From NCBI GenBank assembly GCA_943328865.2, contig CALQBR020000062.1:1-7152 (forward strand): a stretch of 7,152 nt of DNA, read 5' to 3'. A model generated the notes under the pieces. It did no database searches. It worked only from the letters and a program-made list of their open reading frames with translations, and was not told where the DNA came from. Positions 5,956 to 7,152 of the stretch are shown piece by piece. The DNA comes from Sphingobacterium thalpophilum (GTDB lineage Bacteria; Bacteroidota; Bacteroidia; Flavobacteriales; Flavobacteriaceae). Each line of letters begins with the position of its first letter. Positions within the stretch are counted from its first letter, which is position 1. Made by a program: the position numbers and the translations under genes.

Positions 5956-7152
5956 ATGCCTTTCAAAAAGTCACTCTATATCGCATTAATTCTGTTTTCA
6001 CTTTCAATGAAAGCTTCTTTTATTTTGCTGCCCATGGATGATAGCACTCAGCAAAATCATCTCAAAGCTTATGGAATTACCTATTGGTGTTTGGATCAAA
6101 AATATAAAGTTAGTTGGTTAATTAATTACCGTGGCGGTTCTTTCTTGCTTCCTGATGCCCTTGAAATTCGAAAAGAGTGTCAGATTCGAGGAGTGAGTTT
6201 TGAAGTGCTTTCTGATGGTCAAACCAACGTGATTCTCGACGAAATTTCTAGTCCTTCTCAAAATATGGAAACCGTTATTTTGGAGAAAGCACCCAAAGTA
6301 GCAGTCTATACTCCAAAAGGGAAACAACCTTGGGATGATGCTGTGACTTTAGTTTTGACCTATGCTGAAATACCATTTACGGCTATTTATGATGAAGAAG
6401 TATTGTCAGATGGTTTGTTGCTTTATGATTGGTTGCACTTACACCATGAAGATTTCACGGGACAATATGGTAAATTTTTTGGATCCTATAGAAATATGCC
6501 TTGGTATATTGAACAGAAAAGAGAAGCTGAAGCATTGGCAACAAAATTAGGGTTTCCAAAAGTGGCAAATGAAAAACTAGCAGTAGCACAAAAAATCAGG
6601 GATTTTGTTATTGGTGGAGGTTTTATGTTTGCCATGTGTTCCGCAACGGATAGTTTTGATATCGCCTTAGCAGCTGAAGGAGTCGATATTTGTGAGTCAA
6701 TGTTTGATGGTGATGCAAGTGAAGGAAATTACCAATCTAAGATTGATTATTCAAAATCCTTTGCCTTTAAAGACTACATTTTAGAGCGAAGACCAGAAAA
6801 ATATGAGTTTTCAGATATTGATATGACCGAGAAAAGAAAAATAGAAATGGAAAAGGATTATTTTACTTTGATGGAATTCTCGGCCAAATGGGATCCTATT
6901 CCGAGTATGTTGTGTCAAAATCACACCCAATTGGTCAAAGGATTTATGGGGCAAACAACCTCGTTTGATCGAAGTTTGATAAAATCAAATGTTTTGGTTT
7001 TGGGTGAAAATCAAATCAATAATGAAGCGCGTTATATTCACGGACAGAAAGGGAAGGGCATGTTTACTTTTTATGGGGGGCATGATCCCGAAGATTACCA
7101 ACACCGAGTAGGGGATGAACCGACTGTTTTGGACCTACATCCGAATTCACCA
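5956..7152 (+). CDS. Exported 'asparagine synthetase B'-family protein, GATase-like (3' truncated by window edge)
   Basis: The frame is open for 399 codons from ATG 5956 to the last base; the stop lies outside. The N terminus (KKSLYIALILFSLSM) is a signal peptide or signal anchor, so the protein probably acts outside the cytoplasm. I recall the family as conserved in flavobacteria and often labelled asparagine synthetase B, but I see no N-terminal catalytic Cys2 and no SGGxDS ATP-pyrophosphatase motif. The order of motifs instead suggests a class I glutamine-amidotransferase-like fold: VAVYTPKG (116-123), YDWLHLHHEDFTG (157-169), a glycine turn GGGFMFAMCSATDSFD (220-235) with C228 as nucleophile candidate, and YGGHDPED (373-380) with H376 and E379 as candidate partners. 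That assignment is my inference, and substrate and role are unknown. The ATG is supported by the promoter just upstream and by the signal sequence. No frameshift is seen. Confidence 0.9.
   Translation, partial: MPFKKSLYIALILFSLSMKASFILLPMDDSTQQNHLKAYGITYWCLDQKYKVSWLINYRGGSFLLPDALEIRKECQIRGVSFEVLSDGQTNVILDEISSPSQNMETVILEKAPKVAVYTPKGKQPWDDAVTLVLTYAEIPFTAIYDEEVLSDGLLLYDWLHLHHEDFTGQYGKFFGSYRNMPWYIEQKREAEALATKLGFPKVANEKLAVAQKIRDFVIGGGFMFAMCSATDSFDIALAAEGVDICESMFDGDASEGNYQSKIDYSKSFAFKDYILERRPEKYEFSDIDMTEKRKIEMEKDYFTLMEFSAKWDPIPSMLCQNHTQLVKGFMGQTTSFDRSLIKSNVLVLGENQINNEARYIHGQKGKGMFTFYGGHDPEDYQHRVGDEPTVLDLHPNSP

Noticed and set aside
6118..6550. Short frames at 6118-6327 (minus) and 6362-6550 (plus)
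   Set aside because: They are out-of-frame shadows of the long reading frame 5956-7152, which has a promoter, a signal sequence and intact coding throughout.

Overview
The window comes from an AT-rich genome of the phylum Bacteroidota, most likely Flavobacterium or a close relative. The evidence is the low GC content, A-rich leaders without Shine-Dalgarno sequences, promoters matching the Bacteroidota -7 element TAnnTTTG, and proteins typical of flavobacteria: a tyrosine-autokinase tail made of Tyr-Gly repeats, an animal-like UDP-glucose dehydrogenase, and a dnaB gene followed by the exported protein that flavobacterial genomes commonly label 'asparagine synthetase B'. All recognised genes are on the + strand.

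Bases 1-3020 look like the end of a surface-polysaccharide (capsule or exopolysaccharide) locus. It holds the last 64 codons of a Wzc-like bacterial tyrosine kinase (1-195), UDP-glucose 6-dehydrogenase (ugd, 337-1728) and dTDP-glucose 4,6-dehydratase (rfbB, 1971-3020). The two enzymes make UDP-glucuronate and dTDP-4-keto-6-deoxyglucose, both activated-sugar precursors. The kinase would regulate polymer assembly, and in other bacteria such kinases also phosphorylate Ugd. The gaps between these genes are long (141 and 242 bases), very AT-rich and without clear intrinsic terminators.

Bases 3188-7152 are a housekeeping block of separately transcribed genes. accA (acetyl-CoA carboxylase carboxyltransferase alpha) has a perfect TATCTTTG promoter and a strong terminator. 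dnaB (replicative helicase) has a promoter so close to its ATG that the mRNA may be leaderless, and it also ends in a strong terminator. A long reading frame at 5956-7152 runs off the right edge and encodes an exported protein of the so-called asparagine synthetase B family. It has its own perfect TATCTTTG promoter.

I see no mobile element, CRISPR array, tRNA, rRNA or defence system, and no clearly new multigene system. The points most worth following are the exported protein, whose sequence suggests a class I glutamine-amidotransferase-like fold and not an asparagine synthetase; an SSB-like acidic tip (DDDSDVPF) at the end of DnaB; the slippage-prone Tyr-Gly repeat of the kinase; and the possible leaderless start of dnaB.
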